Shown: positions 51,036 to 63,880, counted from the stretch's first letter. The stretch: DNA of 64,000 bases from Cotesia glomerata (GCF_020080835.1 NC_058159.1:6758001-6822000), one strand, 5' to 3'. Notes: generated by a model from the sequence alone, not told the origin. Numbers and translations are program-made.

Positions 51036-54000
51036 GGCAAACTTTACTAATAATAATAATTACTGATAATAATAATAATAATAAATAAGGAAGATGTATT
51101 ATGTAAGCTATTAAGATCCCGATTAAAATCAAATCGTGAGGTTTGACGAAGCAGAGCGGGTTCTAATGCTGACAGATGACTAAAATTGGAATACTTTATA
51201 TTGTTGAAACCGGATAATTGACGTGATGTGAATAGAAGAGTATTGGTACATTAGGTATCGGTATACGTGGTTGTTAACCTCGATTCTTCATCCCTCACGA
51301 ATAGAGGAGCCGAGCAGGTTCAGTTATATGCATGACGTTTTTCCGGTTTTAGTTATATTATAAACAACAGAGTTCGGTCAATTGAACGAGGGTATCTCTT
51401 TGGAGGCATGCAATCCAAAGATTCTATCCGTGACGAGGTTGACGTCTGCTATCGACCGTTCGGTGTATATCAGACTCTCTGGTCTTAACTTAAGTCACGT
51501 AGAAAGCATGGAATTATATATTTATTATATGCGATCCCACTAAAATCGTGACACACATTCCCCAGAATTTGTGTCAAGATTGTTACTCATCCTCATTATA
51601 TTAATCAAGAGAGGTGCTTTATTTTCTATCACATTTTTTGGATATTTGCTAGGCTAAATGTCCTCATTTTGCAAATTTGCAAACGGAGAAATTTTTTTAA
51701 TGTTTGCTTATTAAATTTCTTTTCTCGCATTTATAATATCTTCTGCTTTTTTTTATTTTTTAAAATTGATTCTTTAACATTGAATGATTAAAAATTTTTT
51801 TAAATTATTAATTAATTATTTATTGAATTTAATTTTTTAAAAATTAATCGATAATAATTTAATAATATTTATTAATAGTTAAATGAAAAAAATTGTACAG
51901 AAAAATTTTTTTTTGTGGTTCAAATCATTAATATAAATTATTGCAAAGGAAACAAATAAAGTCTTAAAGATATTTATAAATAAGAAACTAATTTTATTTG
52001 GAAAAAATATTTGCTTATAATTAATTAATAAATTGTTTTTAAATGATAAAATAAAATTATCCTAAAAGTTTTTCAATAATTCTTAAAAAAAAAGCAGATA
52101 TGAAATAGAATAAGCGATTAATTGTGTTATTATATGGTAATCTGGACCAATGAATAACAATAATCTTATCTGCAATCTGGAGAATATAAAGCCAACATGT
52201 GTAATGTGCAGTCGTACATTAGTTTGCTGAATAAAAAAAATTCTTTACAAGTATTTAAAGCCCGCTCGGCAATTATAAAAATGAATATTAATAATACGGT
52301 GATGCAGTAAAGAAAATTAGGTTAATTTGAGAATATGCATGATCCGAGGTAATTTGCGGGGTTTGAATGGCGTGCAAGGGTCATCTGGGTGAAAAAATGC
52401 CAACAATGTAAAGATATACAAATGTAGAAGGTATATATGCTGGTAGTAGTTTCAATTATAGACGAGGTCAGGAGGATTCACGAGAGAGAAACACGAGCTG
52501 GCTTATCTTCACGGTCCTTTGCATCAGGGTAAATCGTCGTCCTGATTTCAATCTCCGTTATCCGTTTACATCCCTTTTTCTTTGCTTACTTTTAACTTTT
52601 TAATTTTTACTCGCTGAGTTGCCAAACAAACCTTCGTGCGCTTGTGTAAAGAACGGTGGGAGGTGTGAGATACCCATCGATCCTGGTACTAATTAGTTAA
52701 CAGTCGGGTTACTTTTGATTTTTTGAAAAAGTCACAAGTCCTCATATAAGTTGTTATTTTTATTTCGCGATTACTTGTGAGACGTGTAGAATACTCACCA
52801 GGTTGGAGTGCTCACACAATTTATTTAATTAAATGTCACTGGCAACGTCTAACTGTACTTATAATAATAAATACATCTCCTTTCAGATTTATGCATGCTC
52901 AATTATTCTTTGCGGTACTCTTTTTGATTTTTTAGGGTTTGCATTTAATTTTTGTCAAAACGCTCAGCTGCAATCAAATTAGATGCACGCTTTTAAAAGA
53001 CCAAATAAAGCGATTTTTAAGTAATTTTTTTTTTTTTTTCAAGAGACTTCTTCAATGATTAATATGCAAATAGTTGTCACTTTTAATTTTATTAATAAGT
53101 TTTTTATTTTTTAAATCATTATTTTTCAACTCTAACTCCAACTTTTATCAAAGTATCTATTTGTAATAAAATAGCAGCTTTAAAAAAATTTTTGATTCTA
53201 AAAATAATTGAGCCTTGAATTGTTAAAAAAAATATGAAATATTTATCGAAATAACTAATTATTTATTTAATTTATTAAAAAATACAGTTAAGAAAATTAT
53301 AAAAATTTGAGACTGATTTTATTAGCGATATTGGATAAATTTTGCTAATTAATTTTTTTAAAAGCAATTTTGAAAAAAACGCGTTCAAAGTTTTCATTCT
53401 TATCCCAAAATTTTTAATTTTTCACAAAAAAAAAAATAAATAAAAAAAATCTAGCAATTTAAATAACTTTCAATTTTAGCTTGTAAATTTTTTCTAAAGC
53501 GACATTGAAGTTTCAACGAAAACACCACTCAATAATAATAAAATAGCCAAACAAAAATTCCAGCCAAGCAAAGAAACCTCTTTCTATTCTCCATTCATTG
53601 AGCTCTTTCTCGAATCCTGTCGAAGTAAAACCCCCCTAGCACAGTATAGGTTTAGTTCACCGATCATGTAACGGAACCGTAATAGCCGGACGGAAGTTCG
53701 AGGTCGGTTTGCGTCCTGCGTGTTGCTCTCTCCGACTCTCCCCAGAGGATCCACAGCTAAAGCTCTATCTCTTCGCCGTATCTGTGTATGTATTAATCTC
53801 TTTCTCTTCCTCGATTATTATTCCTAGAGTCCAACACAATCCTTAAGAACATACGCAGCAACTACTATGCAGTTGCATTTGATCAGATGAGATTTCCCGA
53901 TAAATTCCTCGGGCGACCGAGATCCCGCTGTTTTTTTAACTCATCGGCCATTAATTATCCAATTACCCCCACCGAGCTAATTCACCTTATAACGTCTGCT

Positions 54001-55345
54001 AATTAATTAACAAATTTATTAATCTCGGTACAATCATTTTAATTATAATTATTCTCCCCCGGGGCCGCATCCACTCGACCTAACATGTAATGCTTAATGC
54101 AAAACGCAGTATATATATATATATATGTATAATCTAATATAATAATCAGCCTTAGCTATAATATTTAAATATAAATAGATTTGAATAATAATTGAGAAGG
54201 AGCATGTGTAGTATAGCACATATAAATATATATATGTATATATATACTCTGCTCGGTGGATATTAGATACTCGGAAGTGAAGAGCACATATAACCAAGCT
54301 CATTTTCCTCGGTAACGTCATGGAGTAATTCCGTTTGGAAGTAACGCCCATAACAGTCCGTTTCCGCGTTCACGCCCGAGTACGTTAGGCTCTAAACTCC
54401 AGACTCTAGACTCTAGACTGTACTGGAACTATCTAATATCCTATTACCCTCAACTCAAGTTCAGTCTCAGCAGTATCACCATCACATCACTGCTTTATAA
54501 GTTGAGACTACTTATACATGCATAAGACGATACAGATGGTTTGAGGTAGAAAAGCACATGCCGGTATTTACTGATCCTCTGGAGCTGGTCTTGGGCACGC
54601 CTGTCTACTTGCCAGCGGCCTCTTCCTCTTCCTTACACTCGATTCAAGCACAACTCACCGGCGATCCGAGAATTCTAGACTGAGAGCATCGTCCTCCACT
54701 GGTCATTCGATTCTACGATTATTATCATTGTCTTCTTGATAATAACTCAATCGATTGATGGTACTGAAAAATTTTATCGAGAGTTTAGACATTTATTTTA
54801 GGTAAGAAGAAAAAATTTTGAATCAAGGAATTAAATTTAGTTATTTTAAATACAATCAAAATTTTTAAAATTAGTTTTTTGTTTGTCAATTATTTCTGTA
54901 GAAATATTATAATTATCGTAATATTAGGTATTTTATTATTTAAAATTTTTATAAATTTTAACTATATTTGTTGTAGAATTTGTCAAAATTATATGTTGCA
55001 ACTGTAATTTTGGAAAAAAACTGCGTCATAATCAAAATTTAATAAATAAAATTTATTTTTATAAAAAAGCAAATTACAAATATTAATAAAAATAATTACA
55101 GGGTGAAAAAATAACTTTTATTATAAAATCAAAGCAAAAATTTTTTTTTAATGAATGAATGAATTTATTTATTTATGCCAAAGCTTTCAGTGGCCAAATA
55201 GCAAAAAGAAAAAATTTACATTATATGAATACAATACATATTTAATTTTTAATTTTAACAGGATTATTAGAACTTATAAATAATTAAACATAATAATATT
55301 AGAGTAAAAATAATATTGCTTAAATACTATTTTTGTAAGAAACTG
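51036..55345. other. No gene seen
   Basis: AT-rich, with homopolymer runs and a TA tract at 54110-54125. A CpG-richer patch at 53640-53780 might be a regulatory block. No coding family was recognised. Confidence 0.5.
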
Positions 55346-56048
55346 TACAGAAAAAAAGGTTTACTTGTGCCAAGAAAATATTTTTCTTCCTAATTATTTT
55401 CTTGAGCGAAAAAAAAATTTTTTTTTGACACAAGAAATTTCACTTATTCCAATTAAATTAATTCTCTTGCTTTAAGAAATACGTATCTTGATCCAAGAAA
55501 ATTTATTCAAGTCAAGAAAATCTTCTTGTTTTGAGAAAATTCATCCTCTTGCTCCAAAAAATTTAGTACTTGATAGAAGTAAATTTTCTTGTCTTGAGAA
55601 AATTTCTCTCTTGCTCCAAAAAATTAAATATCTCGATAAAAGTAAATTTTCATTTATATTTTTATTGATTAACATGTCAAATGGGAAGATCAATCAATAT
55701 TTTATCATTTTTTTTCATTCAATATGTATAATTGCACGCTAAAATAATATAAAGTGGGTATCAAATATTCAAGAGAAAAATTTTCTCAAGGTGAGAAAAT
55801 TTTTTTCGGAGCTAAAGTAGGTGGTGCTGCTTCCCTAAAGTATCTAAAAATCTAGATCAAATATAAAAATTTATTGTATCAAGTATTTATGATAATTAGA
55901 ATTAAGAAAAAATAACTTCCACCAAGAATAGAATTTCAAGAAAAAGTTTTACTTCGGCCAACACTACTTCAGTCTTTCTTCAGGCACCCGAAAATTTTCT
56001 TGAGCCAAGAATTTTGTTCTCCAGTCAAGAAATTTTTCTTTCTATGTG
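55346..56048 (+). mobile_element. ~0.7-kb TTCTTG-rich element, copy B
   Basis: It begins TACAGAAAAAAAGGTTTACT and ends AAATTTTTCTTTCTATGTG. It shares nearly the whole length with copy A at 48.3-49.0 kb, in the same orientation. The termini are weakly inverted (CAGAAAAAAAG / CTTTCTaTGTG). There is no transposase, so it is non-autonomous. Confidence 0.78.
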
Positions 56049-57429
56049 TTTAGATGTAAATCATTGCTAATAGTTTGCAACATTTATAATTTTAATTTTA
56101 ATGATTTAACTGAAATTTAAGTTTATAATTTAGATGTCTAGATTAAAGAGGTAAATTTATTATTTTATTGCTCTAAAAATATTTGAACAAAATTTTTCAC
56201 TTTTACTTTTATTGCATAATTTTCAATTTAATCCAAAAATGATCATGTAAAGTGTTAAAAACATAACAATTTTTTTTCCGCGCAAATACAATGAAAGAGT
56301 TGTTCCTGGAAGGAATTGCATATGAAGCGAAAGATGAGGACGTCAAAGTACCCAAGCAAACCGTTGTTATATATATCTTTAACATAACAGCAAACGTATC
56401 TTTCCTTTCCTCAGAGTTCCTTCAAGTTCCTCGGTTCCCTTTCTTCATATTATGCCGTGTCCCAAGTGGAGAGTGGAGAGTAGAGCTAGCGATGCGAGTC
56501 GCTTCCTCAATCCTCATCGAGACGATGGAATATGAGCTAGGAATTACGATTAGTTTAACCGTAGCTGGTATATAGAAGCATAAATCGCGCTGATGCCTCG
56601 TACTCGGTCTATGTAGCCATTAGGTAAGCGTAGGCTACGGTGTGCGGTCTCAAGTCTTAAGGACGATGCCCACTCCTATCCAACACCATACCACCACACC
56701 ACCATGCCATACAACCATACACCGACCATAGCAAACCCAATCGGCCTGCTACTATACTCATCCGCCGAGCTATAAACGTAACGTGTAATTATTTCATATT
56801 AACCACAATGGCACTAATCTTGGGCATTTAACTATAAACATACGTGTCCCATCACCCTAAACTTGACATTTTATTTTCATCAAACAACAAACAGCTCATA
56901 CCAATTGAACACTTTTATTCAGACTTTATTTATTCAATTACGCCTCGTGATTTATGTCCGATAGAGGCCATGTGTTGCTTATGTCACGTTAAATATGTTA
57001 AGTTACAGGTAATTGCTTAAATTATCTATTAAATATTCTTGAATATCGTGATGCGTGGTCCAAAGGTGACTATTGTTTTTTATTTTTAATAGTTACTCAT
57101 AATTCATATCCGCACCGTTAGATTCCAATTTTATTTATTTTTAAAATTTTTACATTTGATCTAAACATTGGTAGAAAATTTATTTAATTAAAAAAAAATT
57201 ATTTTATGAAGAAAATTAATTCAGGAATTTTTATATCGATTATTCTGCAGAGAATTTGGACATCCTGATTTTTTAAATTAGTAAAAAATAGTCAAATTAA
57301 TTTTTATAATTATTTATTAATATTAAATGCCAAGGCCCAGGTCGAATTACAAGAAATTAAATTCAGAAAGAATTTGTGTAATAACTGTAGATATACATAA
57401 TAATATAAAGAATACTTATAATAATTAGA
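56049..57429. other. No gene seen
   Basis: A 94-codon frame at 56291-56575 has no recognisable features. The rest is AT-rich. Confidence 0.5.
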
Positions 57430-57656
57430 TACACAGAAAAAAAAATTTACTGGAATCAAGTAAATAATTTTGAAGAAATTGATCTTCTTGATTTTAGTAG
57501 AAAAATTCTTAAGGTAACAAAATTTTTCTTGATTTAGGTAAATTTTACTTGATTCAAGAATTTTCTGTCTTAATTCAAGACAATGAAACTTTTCAAAATT
57601 ATTTTCTTGGTTCAAGAATTTTTATCTTGATTCAAGTTAACTTTTTTTTCTGTGTA
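57430..57656. mobile_element. 227-bp TTCTTG-rich MITE, TA target
   Basis: TACACAGAAAAAAAAATTTA at the left and TTTTTTTTCTGTGTA at the right are inverted termini with TA on both sides. The interior carries CTTGATTCAAG-type palindromic motifs. Confidence 0.82.
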
Positions 57657-57754
57657 TAAAACATAATAAAAAGAAGAGTAAAAATAATCAATAAATATTA
57701 ATTATTTATAGATAATTAATTTTCTCACTTAGAGATTTATAATGAATTAGATTC

Positions 57755-57795
<41 letters not shown>

Positions 57796-59552
57796 TATAG
57801 AAAGAGATGCAAATAAGATTTAATATATCAGTGAAGTTTTGTATTTTTAAAATCTTTGGATAATTTTTCAATTAGTTTTAAAACTTTTAATTTTTTTTTT
57901 AATTTCATAGTAACCAAAAATTATTAATATTATTTTTTCTGCACTTTTAAAAACAAAAAATCTCAATTTTTTATCTTTTTATTAAAAAACTACCATTCTT
58001 TTTTTTACCTATTCTATTTTTTTATGAACTTCAAGAAAAAAAATACATGAATGTTAAAAAAACATTCAAGTATCATTTTTATGAGTTGAAAGTATTGTTA
58101 ACTGTGAAACTAAACAATTACCTTTGTTAGAAGAAAATACACTTAGCATAAATAACTTAGCGATATTTTACTCTGACAAAAAATCCTAAAATACTTTATT
58201 TAAAAGCTTAAACTCGCGAATAATCCGCTATTAATAAAGATTAGAGTGAGCCTACGACAAGTTTATTTAATTCCCGTCTACTATAATAACACACCCGTCA
58301 GATATATTCAAAAGCTCCCCGATGTATTCTTCGTATCAGTTATCCGATTCACAGCTACAAAAAGGTTTTATTTGTTGAAATAATGCCGAGTAGAATCTGG
58401 ATGTCAACAACGAGTGATCTATCCATGCTAAGTAGATAGACTCTGCATACGCTACTAGTCCAGATACTCTTGGAAGAGCTTGGACAGTTCTAGAGAAAGA
58501 GAAAGAGAGAGAGGCTCGCGAAAGCAGTTAAAGGGAACGGTATCAGGATACGGAACAAGGACCGGCACCTTGGGAAAAACAGCACAAATGTGTATTATCC
58601 AGTCTCAGTTAAAGTCTCTCGGACAGGAGGGAATTGTAAGTCTACGGATGTGTGTACTATATATATATGCATCTGATACATACATATGGGAGCTCGCGCG
58701 AAAGTAAAGCTAGGTGAGTTTTACTCGAGGAAGGATCCCCGTTATGATGATTATCGTGCGTCGGACGCTCGTGGTTAACTCTCAGCATCAGACCCGACTC
58801 GGTTATCCTCCACGTACACGTACACGAGAAAGTCTGTCCAACTGTTATTCCACCGCCAACACCGTCAGTTTTATACTGACAGCCATTTTTATCCAGCCTT
58901 CTCTTCTCGGTTAATTTTTTAACTGTCTGCCGATCTTTTGAACAAAGACCTAACCTGTTAAGGGAATTTACTTTAAATATCATCTCTTTATTCTCTGACA
59001 CAAGTTTACATTATAATCTAGGCGTGGAATTTAAAATTAGGCACTTTTTTGGGTAATACATCAATTATCAAGAAAATTTTAGTAAAATTATTTTTCATAG
59101 TAACTAGCTTTTTTTTTACAAAAAATTTGCCATTTTACTTACATTACTTTGATTTAATAATGAAATTTATTATTGTTCAAAATTTTTTATCAAGCTTTAA
59201 TTGCTTTTATAATTTAATTTTTTGTCAAAAAAAATAAGTTATTACATTTTAATTTAGTAAGTAGATTTTTTTTAATTTGTTCATTGATTGACTTTACATT
59301 AACTTAATATCCATAATTTATTTTTTTATTTATAACCTTACTAATTAAATTATACACATATAGATAATGAAAAAAAAAAAAAAAATTAACTTAAATCAAG
59401 AGAAAAATTTTTGGACCAAGAAAATTAACTTAATTTCTGAGCTTAAGAATTTTTTTACTCAAATCAAGAAGATGAAGTTCTTCAAATTCATTTGTTTGAT
59501 TCATTTTTTTCTGTGCAAAATAGTAATTAGCATGATTCTGATGATATTCTTC
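57657..59552. other. No gene seen
   Basis: (AAT)n at 57757-57793. A run of TTCTTG-type repeat motifs at 59367-59516 is probably another MITE fragment ending TTTTTTCTGTG. No coding signal. Confidence 0.5.
57757..57793. repeat. (AAT)n microsatellite
   Basis: About 12 AAT units. Confidence 0.93.
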
Positions 59553-59847
59553 TACACTAAGAAAAAAAAAATTTTTGTCCAAAAAAAAATTTCTTGGCTC
59601 AAGAATCGTTTAAAATAAATTTTGGTTTTTTGACAAAAGAATACCAATATATATCATGATAATAAAATATTGGCATTAATTTTGATAGATTAACAAACGA
59701 ATAAGTTCACTTGAATTAAACAAAAAATAATTCAATTAATTCGATTAATTATTGAGACAAGAAAATATATCCTTGAAAATTATCAAGAATATATATTCTT
59801 GTGACAAGAAAATTTTCTCAAGAGTAGTACTTTTTTTTCTCAGAGTA
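59553..59847. mobile_element. 295-bp TTCTTG-rich MITE
   Basis: TACACTAAGAAAAAAAAAAT at the left and TTTTTTTTCTCAGAGTA at the right are imperfect inverted termini. CAAGAAAAT / ATTTTCTTG motifs are repeated inside. Confidence 0.6.
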
Positions 59848-60893
59848 AATTAAATATGATAATGATTAATTGATTACTATGAAATACTAAATCTAACATA
59901 GTAATGATTGGTAGTAAATTGAAAATATAACTATTCTCTTTTCTCCGCATACTCAAGAATTTTCAGAATAATTCAAGCCGGAATGATGATACGATATTAA
60001 AATAATATTTTCAATATTTCCCTATACTTTCGGGAGCAAAATTGATGCTTTCTCAGCTAATTAACCACCGGGAAAAAATGAATGGGATGATAATAACAGA
60101 CGTCAACGGTGAGTGAATTTAATTTCATACATGAGCATCAAGATGTATCGCATCGCATCGTAATGGTAAGAAGCATTATAGAGTAGATAGTAGTTAATTG
60201 ATACCACCGCGGATTTTATTCAAGCATAACTTGACGATCTGGTGATCACGAAAACAAGGTTATCGGAGCCTATTACATTAATTTAACACATCGCGTTAGT
60301 TTATCCAGGAGTTTCAGCAAGTGGGCGTCAGCTTGACTCTCAAAATATCAACCATTAAAATGAGTAAAGCGGCAAATTACTCGGGTCCATTTCTCCAAAT
60401 AAATTTTTTCATGAGCCATCAAACCGATTTTAACCCGAGGCATTAAACTCAATAGCCGTACAATTAGCGTGTGCATCTTTCGCCGGTCCTCTTTTAGCTT
60501 CTTAATTTTATTTTGCTCAGCGTTTCGGCAAATTCATTCAGACGATCGTCGTTACGTGCGAATAACCAGTCACCGGAATTTTAACGGCCATCACGAGCAC
60601 TTATTCTCTCAGTACATCACGAGATCTTCTGTATATTATATATTATATATTATACATTATATACAATATTATACACGGTCTCTTCCTCGTGAGAACAACC
60701 AATTTCGCTCAGACGTTAAAGAATCGTCGCTAAATTTCCAACGGCATATTATATTCTTTACATACTTATTTTATTATTATTTATTTTTTTTATATTGTTC
60801 CACGGTTTGAACTGATGACCATGCACAGTAGTTATACATTGCATAACACTTTGTACACAATCAACTGGAATAAATTAATTTTTCTTTAATAAA
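59848..60893. other. No gene seen
   Basis: Includes a TATATTA repeat at about 60630-60677. A 113-codon frame at 60469-60810 runs through that repeat and looks spurious. Confidence 0.5.
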
Positions 60894-60993
60894 TTACAGT
60901 AGAACCTCGATAACTTAAATATATATTGACGTGAAATTCATTTATATCAAACATATGTGCATGAAAGTAAATTAATAGTACACTACGATATTA

Positions 60994-61092
60994 GGGACTT
61001 AAGTAGCCGATTATTGAACCGTGTGAAGTTAATGCACGAGCGAAGCGAGTGCATTAAGTTCACAAAGTTCAATAATCGGCTACTTAAGTCCC
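60994..61092. repeat. 99-bp palindrome upstream of the recombinase gene
   Basis: GGGACTTAAGTAGCCGATTA then TTGAAC is complemented exactly by GTTCAATAATCGGCTACTTA AGTCCC. The inner part GTGTGAAGTTAATGCAC pairs with GTGCATTAAGTTCACA, leaving the loop gagcgaagcga. It is able to form a cruciform. Confidence 0.9.
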
Positions 61093-61374
61093 GCGTAACG
61101 TACACTATTTTGTGGTACAAGTGACCTAAATTCACTCTTTAAATCAAAAAACTTCAAATTAATTAAAAATTTATTAATTATAAAGACAAAAATAATGTCA
61201 GAGCAAGCAAAGCAGTAACGCTTTGTCTTTCTTTTTTTTTTTCTCTTTCTGTTAACGATTGACCAAAGACGACTGTCTATAGCTGTCATAATATTTATGT
61301 TTAAGTTTATCATTCTTATCACTTCTAATGCATTAAAATATTAATTAAAATTCATGTAATAACTATTGAGTACA

Positions 61375-62762
61375 ATGAGCAGCTCGGAAAGTGAATCAAA
61401 CGACGATGGTGGTGATATTGTTTCAAACGATATTAGAGAAATTGCTAAAAATGTAACATTAGATTTGTTGCCTGCAAAATCTAAAAGACTTTATGTGGCA
61501 CGTTACAATTTGTTTAAAAAGTGGTGTAAAGGAAAAACTAATTCGTTTTGTGAGGACGTTTTATTAGCCTATTTTGCTCATCTGTCGGAAAGCTATGCAC
61601 CATCTAGTTTATGGGCTACTTATTCTATGTTAAAATTTACTATAAATACATTAAATAAAATAGATATCGGGCAGTATAAACGGTTAACGTTGTTTCTAAA
61701 AAAAAATCTACAGGACATCGATCAAAAAAATCCCTAGTTTTTTCTAAAGAAAATGTGAATAAGTTTTTAAATGAAGCACCCGATGAAGTTTATTTAGGCT
61801 ACAAGGTAAGTAAGACTCGTCTTTTAAATTACCCATTCACTGATTAATTTTAATGATTTATTTGTTATTATATATTTCAGGCAGTTTTAATTTTTGGAAT
61901 AGCTGGTGCACTCAGACGAGCAGAATTTATAAACTTAACGGTCGATGATGTTAAGAATTTGGATGAGTCTGTGCTGTATATTAAAATTGATGAAACTAAA
62001 AATAATGTACCAAGGTCATTCACGATAACAGGAGAGTTTTATAATATTTGTATAAAGTATATGCAATGCAGACCAAAAGTAAATACAACTAAAAGATTCT
62101 TCTTAAAATATACAGATAGTAAATGTGTCAACCAACCAATTGGAGTTAATAAAATCCCTAAAATAGCAAAAGAAATAGCTGCCTATCTAAACTTGCCGAA
62201 TCCTGAAGGGTTTACCGGTCACGCCTTCCGCAGAACTTCTGCGACGTTATTAGTTGATGCTGGTGCAGATTTAACTACGCTCCAAAGACATGGTGGATGG
62301 AAATCTAGTGGAGTTGCTTTCGGATACGTTGCTGACTCTTTAAATAATAAAAAAAAAATTTGTAAGCAGATTAGCGATGGAATTAAATTAAATAACCGAG
62401 TCAATCATCCAATTCGTACTTCTAGCTCAGTGACGAATCCAGAAATTACAGCAGTATCAGAACAAACTCCATCTACTCGTCCATGTTCAAGTTCATCAAA
62501 TGCAGAAAATGAAACCTTAGGACAAAAATTAAAGTCTCAACCTCAAGATTTATTTCAAAAGGCCCAAATGCGCAAGGAGATTCGCTTTGAAGAAATTTTC
62601 TGCGATCCAGTTGTTGGTTTGTACGTTGAAGATTCAGCGAACATGGATACAAAACCACCTTATGTTTTTAATAATTGTACAATTACTTTTCATGGAAATA
62701 ATAGCAATTGTATTTTTAATTATTGTACTGTGAAAAATGCAGCTCAGTCTAAAATTGTATAA
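61375..62762 (+). CDS. Tyrosine recombinase (Crypton-like), frame offset at A9
   Basis: This is a DNA breaking-rejoining enzyme, the presumed transposase of the element. Exon 1 starts at ATG 61375 (MSSSESESNDD, acidic) and leads into an N-terminal core-binding region (YNLFKKWCKGKTNSFCED, YFAHLSESYAPSSLWATY). At the A9 run (61698-61706) the frame must move by -1 to continue KSTGHRSKKSLVFSKENVNK. Without the shift it stops at 61735. An intron (61806-61880, AAG|gtaagt...ttcag) leads to exon 2. The catalytic set is visible: Arg in FGIAGALRRAEF (about residue 156), H258-x-x-R261 in TGHAFRRTSATLL, W284 in LQRHGGWKSS and Y293 in VAFGYVADS. The C-terminus holds a serine-rich linker and two FNxCT-type repeats. 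With the shift the product is 437 residues; all other codons are open to the stop at 62762. It could be functional by frameshifting, a recent pseudogene, or a homopolymer error. Confidence 0.8.
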
Positions 62763-63112
62763 AAATTTAAATAATTGTTCATCAAGTATTTTTATACATC
62801 TCTTGTTATATTATTTTAATGTTCTCATTATAATTTCAAATATTCTAATTAATGTTATTAATATTAATTTTATTAATACGATAATTGTTCTGTGTTTATT
62901 ATTGATGTATTTTATAATGCTACAATAAATAACTAATTAAATTGTTTCAATGTTACAGAAAATTTTCAACTTTATAACTTTAGATAAAAAATATATACTT
63001 CGGTATTTGGACTAATTTATTAAGCGCTAATTTCAGTCAGTATTTTTTTTATTATTATTCTCGTTACAAAAAAATTCTATAGAGGTGCGTATAGCACCTG
63101 TGCATATCTGTT

Positions 63113-63198
<86 letters not shown>

Positions 63199-63436
63199 TA
63201 TATAGTATATAGTATATATAGCATAATGTTTATATTTTTTTGACAGCTCAAGTTAACCATAAATATGAAAATTTATTATTCCTATTTTATTGTTTTCTCA
63301 TGCTTTTTTAGATAATTACATAATATTATTTCTTTTTTTTTATATTTTGATGTATAAAAATCTTTTCTAAGTTTATTATTGTCTATAAACTATTTGTGAA
63401 ATAAGTAAACGCGTGAATTAAGTAAGGTACACAATG
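62763..63436. other. 3' part of the recombinase element
   Basis: AT-rich non-coding sequence. AATAAA at about 62925 may serve as the polyadenylation signal. A small hairpin (AGGTGcgtatagCACCT) is at 63084-63100, and the (TA)n tract at 63113-63193 follows. Confidence 0.5.
63113..63193. repeat. (TA)n microsatellite
   Basis: About 40 TA units with one TACA interruption. Confidence 0.97.
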
Positions 63437-63507
63437 CAATAATTCGCTAGTTAAGTCCCGTGTGAAGATAACTTAAATGTGGTTTTAAGTTACCGTGTAC
63501 TATAAAA

Positions 63508-63880
63508 ATATTATATAGTTTAACATGAACTTTGATATTTTTTTTTGTATTTTTATACATTTATTTCTTATAAATTTTTAAGATGAATCTTTAATGTATT
63601 ACAATTATAAATAAAATATATGCAAAAGTTCGTTTTAAAAAATATATTTTATTTATTTATTGTAATTCAATAAATTTTTGTGCTTTCTTCCTTTTAAGAT
63701 CTAAAAATTTTACAAAATCTTTAAAAATTTTAATTAAATTATTTAAACATTGCATTAAACTTGAAAAAAAATTTTAATTGTAATTTTAATTAAAAAAAAA
63801 TTTTTTTAAACACAAAATTTTTGAAATAAATTTTGTAAAGTGAAAATTTGAACTTTTAAAACTTCTTAAACTTGAATATT
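63508..63880. other. No gene seen
   Basis: Very AT-rich, with long A/T runs. Confidence 0.6.

Larger units (their letters stand above)
60895..63507 (+). mobile_element. Crypton-like tyrosine-recombinase element (approximate limits)
   Basis: A tyrosine-recombinase gene is flanked by related terminal sequences. On the left, GGGACTTAAGTAGCCGATTA (60994) lies in a 99-bp palindrome. On the right, AATAATTCGCTAGTTAAGTC CCG (63437-63459) is its inverted, diverged copy. Outer sequences also look inverted: TACAGTAGAACCTCGATAAC (60895) against AAGTTACCGTGTACTATA (63487-63504). Well-known Cryptons lack long terminal inverted repeats, so the ends are tentative. A long (TA)n tract lies inside the 3' part. 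Confidence 0.55.
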
